Shown here: piece by piece, positions 38,318 through 49,645 of the stretch
Layout of the letters: the number at the start of each line of letters is the position of its first letter
How positions within the stretch are numbered: the first letter of the stretch is position 1
Assembly: GCF_029227915.1 (NCBI RefSeq)
Contig: NC_079878.1
Span: forward strand, 6,326,001-6,390,000
DNA: 64,000 nucleotides
Direction: 5' to 3'
From: Hydractinia symbiolongicarpus
Taxonomy: Eukaryota > Cnidaria > Hydrozoa > Anthoathecata > Hydractiniidae
Notes under the pieces: generated by a model
Database searches by the model: none
What the model was told of the DNA's origin: nothing
The model's input: the letters and a program-made list of their open reading frames with translations, nothing else
Translations under genes and position numbers: made by a program

Positions 38318-38400
38318 GTCTATACGGAGTAAACATGTCGCTATACGAAGTTATACTCCGTATACACATGCCTATACGGAGCCGTACTCCGTATAGCTGC
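38318..38400. repeat. palindromic 'tatacggag' copies
   Basis: Three to four inverted copies of 'ctatacggagt' lie within 83 bases. One is the palindrome at 38372-38396. The same unit occurs at 37.1-37.8 kb, so both belong to one family. Confidence 0.65.
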
Positions 38401-38804
38401 ACACTCCGAATGGAACACATAGACTTATATAATATACGTTACATTACAATACATATATACATGTATAATATACGTAACATATACATACAATACTACGGAT
38501 TAATTGCAACTTTCCTTACTAAGCCAGGTGACTCGCAGAAGACAAAAGTGGTCTTATCATCGAGAACCTGTTGTTTCTACGCAAAGCGTATTTCCGCGGT
38601 GCCTGTTTGTGAGAAGGTAGCTATTTACTGCTTAATGTTACAAACAATTTATTAACAACAAGTATATCCTAATCAATATAGCTATGTATAAATAACAAAA
38701 GTATAATGAAATTAAAAAAATGTGAATGAAATTAAAATTAAAGAAAAAGAATTCAAATTATAAGAAAGACGTTTCGCTCTCAAATTCAAATAAAAGTAGA
38801 TTTT

Positions 38805-39500
38805 TCAATTTACATCGAAATATGTTCTCCGAAGTAGATACAAAAATTGACTTCTTAATATTGTTAAAGCTATTCCAGATGTGTGTTCCGCGGTACGAAA
38901 TGGAAAATTGACTGTTTTTAGTTTTCCTAATTGTGGATAGTATTGACCTGCAGATCTTGTTGTGTATTTGTTATGAGAAATGTAAAAGGTGTTAGTAAAT
39001 ACTTCAGGTATGTCATTACTTTTTTCTTTGTGCATGAAACAAAGCGTTTGAAACATATTTAGTTGAAATACATTTAAGGCTTTCATTGACTGAAGTAATG
39101 GGCTGGAATGAGTCAGCCTATCTTTAAAAGTGATTATTCTTGCAGCATGTTTTTGATGAAGGTAAAGTGACTGTATTTTAGTTTTATTAGTGCTACCCCA
39201 GCGTAATTAATATGACTAGATATAAAAGACTAATACAATTGTATTAGAGATTGTCTGTTTAGAAAGTTACGTGATTTTGCAAAGGATGCCAATAGATTTT
39301 GAAACTTTTAAATTCACCATAGATATGTGTTGGTGCCACTTTAAATTTTCATCAAGTATCACACCTAAGAATTTAGTGGACATGTCCCGTGAAATTTGAT
39401 TTCCTTCTATTTCTAGTTTAGGTAGGGCAATAGGCAAGTCCTTTCTTCTTTGTGGTGTGTGGAATAATGTATACTTTATTTTTTATATTTAGTGATATTT
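38805..39500 (-). pseudogene. LINE reverse-transcriptase fragment (CR1/Jockey-like), C-terminal part
   Basis: On the minus strand, about 39420-39300 encodes the post-catalytic RT motif (STKFLGVILDENLKWHQHI). Lower coordinates then hold the usual C-terminal region (LTHSSPLLQSMKALNVFQLN and LCFMHKEKSN, about 39110-39010). Stops and frameshifts interrupt it and no endonuclease or catalytic YADD box is present. It resembles the fragment at 46.7-47.6 kb. Confidence 0.6.
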
Positions 39501-41206
39501 ATTAGCATCTTGAACCTCGACACTAAGTTTGTTCAGGTTTCGTCCAAATATAAAAACAAGCCCTACAAATGAGGTTACGACGTACAATTACTATTTTGCG
39601 ACCATGTGTTAAAAAGCATCTTTTAAAATGGAACGTTAATGATTCAAACGTATTTTTTTGAAAGTTTCCTAGCTGACGCATCCTGAATGCGTTTTAAAAC
39701 CTCTTTCATTGTGTTGAAACGTATGCAGGTTTTTTCATCCTTTTTTCTAGGGAAATTCAATCTTTTTATAGAATTCGTAATTTAGGCACAAACAACTTCG
39801 TTCTCAACAACTGACAGTACGCAAACAATCTTATTTTTTTGATTTGTTTTTAAGCAATCTTTGACCAATCTAAGAGGTGTCCTGTCAAAAGTTTTAAACT
39901 CAAGAATATTTCCAAAAGAAGCCTTGAAAAGAAACTTTCATCTCCAGTGCCACAAAACCTCAGAACAATCCAATGAAACTATTACCCACTCTGCTGTTCG
40001 TGACAGAAATACCACAGAATGTAAAAATGTACAAATTGAACCAAGGTCGGACTAAAATTAAGCATTTTTTATTTTTGAGAAAAATTTTCTATAGGCTAAC
40101 AGTTAGCGGTTTTCCTATATGTTTCGCAAAATTGCAAAACAGCAATATGTGGCTTTGGCAAATTAAAAAAAAAAATAATTGCGCAGTGACTACTAGTGGG
40201 CAGTGTATGAAAAGTCCGGAGTTTGTATAAGAAATACGCAGCTATAAAGAATGACGCAATGTTGGACAAAAAGTGCGCAGTGTGTATCAGAATTGTGCAA
40301 GAAGTGCGCCGTGTTGTACAAAAAGTGTGCAGTATTGTATAACATAAAACCAATATCACTCATGCTATGTTCGATATGGTAATTCTTGTCAAAAAAGGCT
40401 TTCTTTTACGTTACATAATACACGTTTCTCGAATTATGTATTTTTAAAATTTTAGAATTTTGATGTTTTAGAATGTTCAATTTTAATTTGGTCCCACATA
40501 AGAAAATGCTGTTTTGGTGGTATTAATGTTACGGTCAAACTCTTCTTAATTTTCTACTTGTACTAATAAGCCTCGGTTTCAAGCAGAGTTCGATTAGGAC
40601 AATATTAAAATACCCGTTGTAACATGTTGTTTGTTTGCTGTATGAATCTGAAGATTTCAGTCTATTGAGTTTCAGGTAAGGATTTTAAATTCACTTTGTT
40701 TTAAAAAGTTTGGAAACTGCAGCGGTACCCCAAAAGAATTAATTCAGGAAAGCTGTATTTTGACCAAAAACGGCATCATGTGCCAAAATCTATCTTACAC
40801 AATCTCGTCCAAAGTTAATTTTTACGTAAATTTTTTTCAGTTTTCACTGGTGTGATCAACGTAAAATCCTCGAGTCAAGTATTACGTAAGTTTTCATTGG
40901 CTACTTGCGTAAACTCTTTAAACACTTTGTTACCAAGCATTCTGCATAATTGTAAAGTAACACTAGTTTATTTTCGTTAAAAACAAAGAAATGACAAGTT
41001 TGGCATAGAAAATATATTCGAATATTATAATCAAATTAGGTAAATGTCACACAGAAATTATGTAAGTACATGTAAATAGAGAATTAAATTACAATTTCTT
41101 GTGTACAAAAACAATAACACTTAATCAGACGAAAGATATGAAACTTAAAGATACACCAATGTTATAAACAAGAAGATAGATACTACTTAAAAATTGAGAA
41201 ATATAA
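39501..41206. other. region without a recognised gene
   Basis: AT-rich. A frame at 39861-40055 (plus) is polar and moderately protein-like but carries no known motif. At 40190-40340 irregular 'gtgcgcagtgt' and 'agtgtgcagtattgtat' units recur about every 20-25 bases, forming a short degenerate minisatellite. Confidence 0.45.
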
Positions 41207-41273
41207 TTATTCTAAACAGTGATACAGTGAGAGTTCGACCGGTGCCCACTTGTTTGGATTCACACCGGAAATT

Positions 41274-44200
41274 TTACGGAAAGGGCTGATTAGGTGGCTG
41301 ATATTGCGGTGGGTGCTCTGCTTTTTCATTATATCCGCCGTACTCTTGATATCCGCCTCTTTGGTTACCACCCAGTTGTTCGTAATTGGACCCGCCCTCT
41401 TGACCACCGTCAACTTGAAAAAAGAAAATTTAGTTTACACGTGGTGTAAAGGTACAACAACTTAAAACAACAACATGCAGGTTACAACATGCGGGTTGCA
41501 ATATGCGAGTTACAACATGTGTGTTACTTACCGCGAGTTTGCCATTCCTTATAGATGAATAGACAAGCAATTGGTTTGGCAAGAATCAGAATAATCGCCA
41601 TTCTGTTGAACGAGTAAAGGAAAGCAAAAGCCTGGATAGTGACATAAAATAAATCGGCCAACCTTGGTTTTGCATACCTTTTATCAAATAAAAGCTGCAG
41701 GCCAAGATACTATACTTCTACATTTATTTCACACTGCCGGCCGGTTAAGAGCAATCATACCCTACTGCTTTCACATACGTGCAAAAATCAAACAAGTTCA
41801 TAACATTGAATAATATAGCTATTATAATGTCATAAACTAGCGAGTTTATTCTAGGCTAGGTTTCGACAGCTACAGCTGTCATCGACGGCCAATCGTAATC
41901 ATTTTAGGCTATTTATTAGTTGAGGAAATATTTTGAGGATCCAAATCAACCAAACAGATCGCAGCAATTAAGGTATTTAACTTTTGACGAACCTGGACGG
42001 AGGCAATAGATGGTACCAGGTCAGAATAATAATAGGTCACGCATTGATACCAGTATAGATATATTTATCAAACTGAAGCTGTTAATACCTATATTATATC
42101 TATATTATTAAATATTATATATTATTCAATTATTCAATGACAACGACTGAACAGATAAGTGGTAATATTTTAACAAGTTTACAACACTAAGATAATTCAC
42201 AGTTCTCTATATGGAAGCATACACATGTAAGTTAGACAGTAGAAAAGATACGCTGCGTTAAATTGGAAAGTGGATCGTTTTAATGCGGAATATGGAGCTA
42301 TACGAAGAAGAAAAAACAACAGAAGGTTAAATTAAGAAGACATTTTATAAGACATTGAAAAAAGAATAACAAAAAGTGCTTACATTTTGTGAGGTCATTG
42401 TAAGTAGAGTATGATATACTGACGGATAAAATGTCGTTTACAAAGGTAAAAATCATACCAAAGAAAAACTGAAGATAAAAAAATCACAACGTTATGTCCA
42501 TATACTTTAAGGGTAAAACGAAGGGGCATGTGGGCATTTTACAGAATTTATTTTCCCCCTCTTCGACTCTAAAATCACAAAAGGCCCAAAAAAATTTTCC
42601 TCGGTACACTTTAAAGGAAGAAACTTTTAAGAAGTTTTGCAGGGACCAAATTGGTGGTATAAATAATAAATGACAGTGAACGACACATTACAGTATACAT
42701 CGTAAAATTATGTTTTAGCAGCAACTTATTTTTATACAGGTAACATTGTGTAGGATTTAATTAACCTGTTGTTTGAAAATAAACACAGGACTACATAAAT
42801 AGGTTTTTTTAAATGTTAAGAAAATAAACTGTTGAAAATACTGCCAAAGTTCACTATATTTCAGCTTTTTATCTTTAAAGAATATCATCTATAACACAAT
42901 AACGTTCTTCTAAACTTTGGAATAAAATAAGATTGGTTTAACCAGACATAATAAATGTTAGCATAACAAGTTATACTTACAAATTGAACTGGAACAGGTG
43001 ATGGTGCATCTCGTTCAGCCCACAAACCAAGCAACACAACGAAATAATTTGCTAATAAATATGATTCACCTATCCAGTTGCTACTCAACGATGCCCTTGA
43101 AATAAGCAAAAAAATATTTTGAAATAATTTATGCACAATTGCGACAAAACAAACTAACATTTTTAGTAAATATATACTAAACAATTTGTGCCCCTATAAA
43201 GTAAACAAAGTAAACAAAAGTATTGAGGGGTTTTGGCAAATTGGTGCCAACTTTATGTTTGTTTTACATACCATGATGCTAACACAACGAGCACAAGGGT
43301 GATTATCTAAAAAAAGAATACAAAGCATGTCACATGCTTATCTAACAGACAAATAAAAATGATGTAAAGGATATACACAAATTCAAGAAGCAGTCAATTT
43401 TTTAAATACTTTAATTAACCTTTTTTACATGTATAAATCTTTTTAATTAGTAATTTTAATAAGTAAAGAAATAGAATAATAGAGAGATAGAGACAGCGCA
43501 ACTAGGCTGGCCGCCTGAAACTTATCTAGTTTTGACGCTTATGTTATCACAATCCTCTCACATAGAAATTTAGAGTTTTTTAGACGGCAATGATAATCTA
43601 AATGTTTCGCACTACTTTCTCATATATATTCAAGCAGCTTACTTGGGTCTATCACTTTGTGACAATTAATTACTGGGGTTACGGTTTGTAAATCAATGTA
43701 TTTTGCTAACGTTGTGTTTAGATGCAGCATAAGTATGTGTATGTTCCTTACAGTCATGGGATTAAGTAAATATTTTGCAAGGTAGAGAGTGTCAGTTTAT
43801 GTCATTGCACTCATTCTCTTTAAGGATGATTTTTTCTTTTTTAATCTGGGTTCATGCATTTAGAGAAAGTTTTATGCTGCACACACTCTTTGATGATCGT
43901 ATCAAAGAAATAGATGAAGAGCCATTTGTTGCAAGAGTAACAAAATTCTGCTGGAGCCAATAACGGACCTTAATGCATCTTAATGTGACCAAAGAATTCC
44001 AAATCCTAATAATAATAACGTCATTCTTTTTCTATCATCTCCAAAATCATAAGGTTTGATCACTTAAGTAAAAACTGAAAATAATGAAATACTATGGTAC
44101 CAAAACAATCAAAAGCTCGCTGATTTTTTCAACATTATACAATTAGAAACCCTGGGAAATAGTCAGTTTAAAAAAAAAGAAAAAATGTTAGTCTTTTTTT

Positions 44201-46183
44201 TCATTTTTTTATCAACTTTACCACTTTTTAATAATTTTTTTGGCCAATAACAGAGGAAGGGATGTTGAGTATCAATCAACCATATACACACATTCAGTAA
44301 GTGAGTGCATATACATTTCTGTGTCAAACCTAAATAAAAATTCTAATTTAAGCACTGTGCTCCATGAATAGAAAATTGAAAAAAATAAATTATTAGTCTG
44401 TCAATTATTAGGAGAAAATAACAATATGTGTGGAAAATTAAAAAAATATTTATTTGATGTTTTTTTAATTTACACAAATAAATCAGAACAAAAAATGCTA
44501 AAGCTACTTCTTCTTCTTCTTAACTTTCTTTTTCTGATCCTTTTCCTTCTCTTTAAAAGGAGCTACAAGACGACTGTTGATTTTCAACTTTTGTGACTCA
44601 CACGAAAGGCAAGCTAATGGTGGAGGAAAAGTTTATGATCAGTGAGGAGAAAAACAAGAACTTAAATCATCTTAAAATTCACATTGGGCATCCAAATTTA
44701 ACTGAATTTAACTTTCTACATATATTGGATATTCTTTATTTAGGGGCCTTCAAAAACATTTTTCAAGCCCTGTAGCGGGATATCGCCGATAAGGGGGATC
44801 CGATAAGGGGGATCTGAAGTTTGAAAATAAAACGCCAAGGATCAAGAAATTTCAAAAAGTTTTTGTGGCCTGAAAATTCTTTATCGTTAGCGAGCATCAT
44901 TCTTCTTGTCATTAATTCTGATAACTTTTAGCTACAAAACACGCCCCTGAACCAGGGCCCAAAAAAATTTTCGAAGGCCGCTTATTCAATATCTATATTA
45001 TAATACCCGTATACGTCTGTCTGTCTGTCACGCAAAATGGTAGCTTAGCTGCGCAATAGCGAGAAGCACGCAATGCGGTATAAAAAAGACGGGCGAACCC
45101 ATTCCACAGGCTAACGACTAGTAAGTATATACTTACTTTGCTTTTAGCTCACCCTTTCTAAAAAATAAACTGAAAACCTTTTGAACTAGCTAGCTAGCTA
45201 TATATCCTTCAAAATTATGCATAGAAACATATGGTTTCTTGTCTAAGAAACAACGACTTTAAAGGTATAAATTTCCTTCTTAAAGCTAGTGAGTTCTCTT
45301 GTTGTCTCTGTTTTATCGTGAAAACTAATTTTCAATTTACTGATATTTAATATTGTTTATAGACTGCAGCTTATTTTACCACCGAACACTAAAGAATTTT
45401 TTTCTTTTTTTATAAAATAAAATTAAAAAAGTAGCAAATTTATCATCAAAAAATTATTTACAATCAGGTCTTCTAGTCGTCTATGTGGTTCTAAAGTGTG
45501 TATAACTTTATGCACCTTGACCGTTGAGGGTCCTTGTACACGATATTTTTCTGAAATTACAGGGATTGAGCTCGTTAAATCATTTCGTAGCCTGTTTAAT
45601 TTTACTTTTCCTGTTTCTCGGATGTTCCATACCTCATTGATCAAGGTCTTGTAATTATCGCCTTTGTTTTTATAGGCAAAAGATTACAGGCTCCAAGTAA
45701 AATTGAAAGAAAATAAATTACAATTTTGTTCAAAATGCCCCCTGCGTGTCAAATCAGAAGTTTTAAAGCAAACAGTAACTAAATGTTTCTGTTTGAAAGA
45801 ATAAGAATTTTTAAACATTGGATTTTAAAAGATGCAGTGTGCATAATTAGCCAGCACATCTGCATTTGTTGCACTTTCATTTTTTACATTAAAATTTTTT
45901 TTTGTACAATATATTCCAAGGTTTAGCTCTCACATTAATCCATGTTAACCCATAGTAAGAACTAAGCTTTAACATTGGAATTTATCTTGACTGGTTAGCT
46001 AGCTGTAGCCACTGCCAAAAGAAATTCCTAGCTAAGCTAACCCATCTAACTACAATAGTTAGGAGACTACCACCTAGCTACCCACCTAAGTATCAATTTA
46101 AAGTAAAATTAATTAATAAATAAAAATAAGACATCGCTTACCCTCATAGGAACATTAGGAAGACCTGATAAATTTAGCGGCAT
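41274..46183 (-). CDS. AGTRAP: AGTRAP-like four-helix membrane protein
   Basis: Type-1 angiotensin receptor-associated protein family: small multi-pass membrane proteins of the Golgi, endosomes and plasma membrane; in mammals they promote receptor internalisation. Exons in transcript order: 46183-46142, 43306-43272, 43095-42981, 42468-42384, about 41631-41532 and 41413-41274 (stop TAA), about 172 codons, close to the 159 of human. The protein begins MPLNLSGLPNVPMR, then helix 1 (IITLVLVVLASW), helix 2 (YLLANYFVVLLGLWAERD, matching the family WAxAxRDS region), helix 3 (FFFGMIFTFVNDILSVSIS) and helix 4 (RMAIILILAKPIACLFIYKEW, aligned to the family GMAILSLLLKP). A Gly/Tyr/Pro-rich cytosolic tail follows. 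Odd point: exon 4 ends in phase 1 but the best acceptor for exon 5 needs phase 0, so a small exon is missing or exon 5 starts elsewhere. Family identity is good; function in an animal without angiotensin is unknown. Confidence 0.8.
41472..41527. repeat. short 17-bp minisatellite in the last AGTRAP-like intron
   Basis: About three to four copies of a 17-bp unit (acaacatgcgggttgca and variants) lie immediately beyond the exon 5 donor. Confidence 0.6.
44504..44613 (-). CDS. possible terminal exon of an unrecognised gene
   Basis: On the minus strand a good acceptor (pyrimidine-rich, AG at 44615-44614) precedes an open stretch reading CLSCESQKLKINSRLVAPF and then a Lys-rich tail to TAG at 44506-44504. 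An AATAAA follows about 50 bases later (44454-44449, minus). The Cys-X2-Cys pair, the strongly basic C-terminus and the poly(A) signal look like a genuine 3' exon. It lies inside AGTRAP-like intron 1 on the same strand and could be a nested gene or an alternative last exon. I do not recognise the family; the other exon candidate nearby is 45457-45650. Confidence 0.35.
44992..45121. mobile_element. Helitron-like terminus (possible mini-Helitron)
   Basis: The sequence TCTATATTATAATACCCG after an A at 44991 matches the TC start and AT-rich 5' end typical of Helitrons. CTAG at 45118-45121 followed by T would be a compatible 3' end, giving about 130 bp and A/T insertion flanks with no duplication. 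A clear 3' hairpin inside is missing. A perfect 18-bp palindrome (AGTAAGTATATACTTACT) lies at 45120-45137, overlapping the putative end. Confidence 0.35.
45457..45650 (-). CDS. possible internal exon of an unrecognised gene
   Basis: A minus-strand frame is open across about 220 bases and reads protein-like (STVKVHKVIHTLEPHRRLED near its end). It finishes at a usable donor (GTAAAT at 45456-45451). Acceptors are available at about 45651 (attacaag) and inside at about 45557 (tttcag). It lies upstream of the basic terminal exon at 44504-44613 on the same strand. No family is recognised; a fragment of an unknown retroelement is possible. Confidence 0.25.
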
Positions 46184-46729
46184 ATTCTTTTAACTTTCAG
46201 TAACTTTCGTCAAGAGAAAAACGAAAAGGTAATGCACTGCAAAGCAAAAAATCACAAGACGCTTTCGCCGCCGCTGAAATGTCTTGCTTTCCTTGGTCAT
46301 CGAGACAAAATTTTAGCACTTTTCCTGGTTAGTCGTCTACGTATTACTTCCTATATATATAGGAGATAACATATTTATGTACTTTGCCACACCCTGTGGA
46401 GATAATTTTTTAGATAGATATTTTTCGTAAACAAAGGTATATACAGTAGTAAAGTGTTACAGTACTAAATTTAATAAACTTAATTGTTACAAGATTAAAA
46501 ATATGTAATAATGCTGTCTAACTGCAACCCCCATTCCCAGAGGGCATTTTGCCTTTGTTGATGAAGTTAATACCGGCACTCCGTAATAACAACACGGCTC
46601 AGGGGCAACAAGACCCTGGGGACAAGGTTGGTCTAATTTAAACACCTTTTGTAAACCAGGAAACTCACAGAAAATAAATAAAAATCTAAAAGTACTAGAC
46701 TTCATTGTTCAATCTGTGTAATATAAATG
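46184..46729. other. region upstream of the AGTRAP-like gene
   Basis: This should contain the 5' UTR and promoter of the AGTRAP-like gene. No motif is convincing. A minus-strand frame at 46487-46705 has no recognised content. Confidence 0.4.
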
Positions 46730-47640
46730 TTTTTACTTTATTTTGAAAACATTTAAAGGATCGCTCATTGGCAAGTTCAAATCTATCAATTTTGTGTATG
46801 CCATTCCAGATATATGGACAGGATATGAAGTTGAAAACTAACTGACCTTAGTTTTTTTGTATAGTGGACAGTACTGACCAAATGACCCGATTGAATATTT
46901 ACTTTCTCTTACTTAAAAAATGTTAGAAATTATGGGGGGTATATATTTGTTTTTTACTTTATATATAAAACATTCGTTTTGAAAAATATTTATCTGGAAA
47001 ATATTGAAAGCTTTTATATACTGTAGTGCTAGTTTGCTATGTGTGAATGTGTCTTGGAAAAGAATAGTCCTTACAGCGCCTTTTTGACGTTTATATATCG
47101 ATTCAAGTTTAGATTTATTAGTGCTGCCCCCTGCCTCTATTTACGTAATTTATATGACTATATTGTACGAATGAAAAATATAAATTTATTAGACAATGTT
47201 TATTTAGGAGGTGTCGAGATTTAGAAAGAACACCAAAAGATTTTGAAAGTTTTACACTTACAGTTTTAATGTGTTTCCGCCAGGTAAGATTCTCATCTAG
47301 TAAAACTCCCAGGAACTTCGTTTCTGTTTCACGTGAGATTGTGAAATCTCCGATTTTTAATTCCGGTAATATTGTTGGTAGTCTGTTTCTTTTATGCGCT
47401 TGGTGAAATAATGTATATTAAATAATAAATAATATACATTTAGAGAACCAGTCAGTTTTAAAAGTTCGTTGTTTATAGTTCTGTAGAGTGTATTGAGATC
47501 TTCATGAGAATAGAAAACGTTAGTATCATCTGCAAACATATTGGGATTTAGAACTTGAGTGGAATTAAGATCATTAATGTAAATCAAAAACAGGAGAGCA
47601 CCAAGTATAGAGCCTTGAGGGACCTCAATTTTTTCACCAG
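46730..47640 (-). pseudogene. LINE reverse-transcriptase fragment (CR1/Jockey-like)
   Basis: On the minus strand the fragment starts with VPQGSILGALLFLIYINDL (about 47625-47570), followed by the catalytic FADDT box (about 47537). After a frame change it reads TKFLGVLLDENLTWRKHI (about 47325-47270). Motif order and wording follow CR1/Jockey-type reverse transcriptases. The endonuclease and N-terminal RT are absent and several frames are needed, so it is a 5'-truncated dead copy. It is related to the piece at 38.8-39.5 kb. Confidence 0.65.
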
Positions 47641-47709
47641 ATTATTAGTTCTTTTTTTTTTATTCCCAACATTGACAAACTATGTGTGATTAACTAAGTA
47701 ATTTTTACT

Positions 47710-47905
47710 GTAGCACACTGTAGTGAGGCGCATCAATGTCTGCTATACAGTGTAGCAGGCCCTTTCTTTCCTTGTAGTAGAATGTAGTAAGCGTAGTTTT
47801 TCGTAATGATGTGTAGTAGTGCGTTATTTTCTGTAGCAGACCGGAGTAGAATGTATTTCTCTGTAGTAGAGTGTAGTACGCTGAAGTACAGTGCGGTAGC
47901 CTGTA
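47710..47905. repeat. 'tgtagtag' irregular repeat, left block
   Basis: Variants of 'ctgtagtagagtgtagtagg' recur about every 15-25 bases. A similar block lies at 48196-48380, separated by about 290 bases of unrelated sequence. Confidence 0.65.
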
Positions 47906-48195
47906 GTAGACTCGGGCGTGTTAAGGACAATCACCATAAGATGGATTGTCTTCCACGCCATTAAGACTCTTTTTCATGAAAAAAAGAATAAAATACAGTG
48001 TAAACATTGATTAAAACAATTTAGAGAAAAGATGTTTCACATTTCGGACAGTTGTTCATGACGTCATATCAGTTATGCACTTACTTCCGTCGGATTTTGA
48101 AATCATTAATTACGTGTTAATTTTTGAAAGAATCAACGCCGAACATCTTTTTCTGTGATGACGTAGTGTCCAGAAATCGATCGGAAAAAACGTCG

Positions 48196-48380
48196 TAGCC
48201 TGTAGTGGAGCGTAGTAGAGTGTAGTAGGCTGTAATAGATTATAGTAGCCTAAAGTATAATGTATTTCTCTGTAGTAGGGTGTAGTAGTAACCTGTAGTA
48301 GAGCGTACTTCTCTGTAGTAGGGCGCATTTCTTTGTATAAAAGCGAAGTCGGGATCTTCGTATCGCAGTGTAGTAGGTTG
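48196..48380. repeat. 'tgtagtag' irregular repeat, right block
   Basis: The same wording and orientation as the left block at 47710-47905 (cgtagtagagtgtagtaggc and variants). The two were probably one array split by an insertion. Confidence 0.65.
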
Positions 48381-48909
48381 TCTTTGTCTAATGGTGTGCA
48401 ACATAGTTATCCACTTTTAAAATATGCGTAAAAAGTTAATTACAATTCATTGCTATACAAAGTCTTATTCACACATAAACATAATTATTTACAGAGGCAA
48501 TACTATGGTTAAAAAAAGCACGGGCTTACAGCAGTCAACCTTCACACAAATAGTTTCAAAACATATTCTAACTATTTGCTCACAGTGAACAAGTGAAAAG
48601 GGCATTTAAATGGCCTCCATGGCCTTCTGGTACAGCAAAAAGTACTTTACATGACAAGCAATGTATTTTCTAAGGACCTAGAGTGAAGCTGAGTGGTCAC
48701 TATTACGCTAGTATTTATACACAAATCGTCAATTCCTCACAAATTATTCTGCACAAATTGAGTTTCCTCTTGATTTTTGAATGTCTCCATACTGTTTCAC
48801 AAAAAAGTCGAAATTTCAGTAGTGTTAAGCTAAAACATGAAGGATCGATTTGTAAATAGAGACTTTTAAACTTGGCTTAAATGTTATAACGTATTAACGA
48901 TGATCTTAT

Positions 48910-48957
48910 ACTGTACGACACAAATCTGAAGCCAGCTTCAGATTTGTGTCGTACAGT
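48910..48957. repeat. perfect inverted repeat, 23-bp arms
   Basis: The arms at 48910-48932 and 48935-48957 (first arm beginning actgtacgacacaaatctga) are exactly complementary around a two-base spacer (CA). A 48-bp near-perfect palindrome would form a very stable hairpin or cruciform. It may be two TIRs left head to head after internal loss of a transposon. Confidence 0.85.
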
Positions 48958-49260
48958 GTACTTTTAGCCTAAGAGACAGTAAATTAATTGTAGTTGGTAC
49001 ACATGCAAGGCATTTGCAGTGTTTTTTGGGAAAATTGCTATCACAAATTTTTGGCTTGTTTTCTTTGGCCTTGATTGACAAAATACATTTCATGGTCAGT
49101 TTGTCACAGCTGTTCTTTTTAGCGCTGCGAAAAAGAGGCAAAAATGCTATATGTGCCTCCTGTGATTGTCTAAATGTATTTTTTATCAAATTTTTAAAAA
49201 TAAATAACTTTTTAGAATAAAATGTTTCAGTTATAAATATTAGCTTTACAGTTTTAGACA

Positions 49261-49560
49261 TGAATATTACGTATAACTTTATTATGAAATTTTTCTTGTG
49301 TTATTTTTGTTTTCTTAAATTTCAATTGTCTTCCTCATTGCTCAAACCTCTCGATTAATTATAGTCTCTCTCAGAAAACAAGTCCTGTGAGGACGCAACC
49401 TCGTCCATGCAGTGTGACGTCAAAAACCATGTCAACAAAAAATATGCATGAACCAAGTTGGCTTTTGTTCAATAATAGCGACAACAAATTTGAACATATT
49501 AAAATTCGAAAATTTAAAAGCACTTGTGCCATGTCGTTTTCGTGATGTAGGAAATGTTTT
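49261..49560. other. region without a recognised gene
   Basis: Nothing supported. AT-rich sequence follows a motif-free minus-strand frame at 48938-49261. Confidence 0.4.
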
Positions 49561-49584
49561 TATTACATAAAAAAAACGCATCGT

Positions 49585-49645
49585 ACGCGTTTTATCCTCA
49601 TATCAAAAAACGCTACAGGCCCTTTAGGATCGAGGTTGACATGTT
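49585..49645. repeat. small inverted-repeat element, copy 2
   Basis: TATCAAAAAACGCTACAGGC followed by AGGATCGAGGTTGA is the reverse complement of the left part of the element at 14999-15085. Finding the same ends 34 kb apart shows a dispersed family. Confidence 0.5.

Noticed and set aside
48938-49261. 107-codon minus-strand ORF with several cysteines
   Set aside because: Cysteine spacing fits no known finger and the ORF begins inside the perfect hairpin; no transcript signals.
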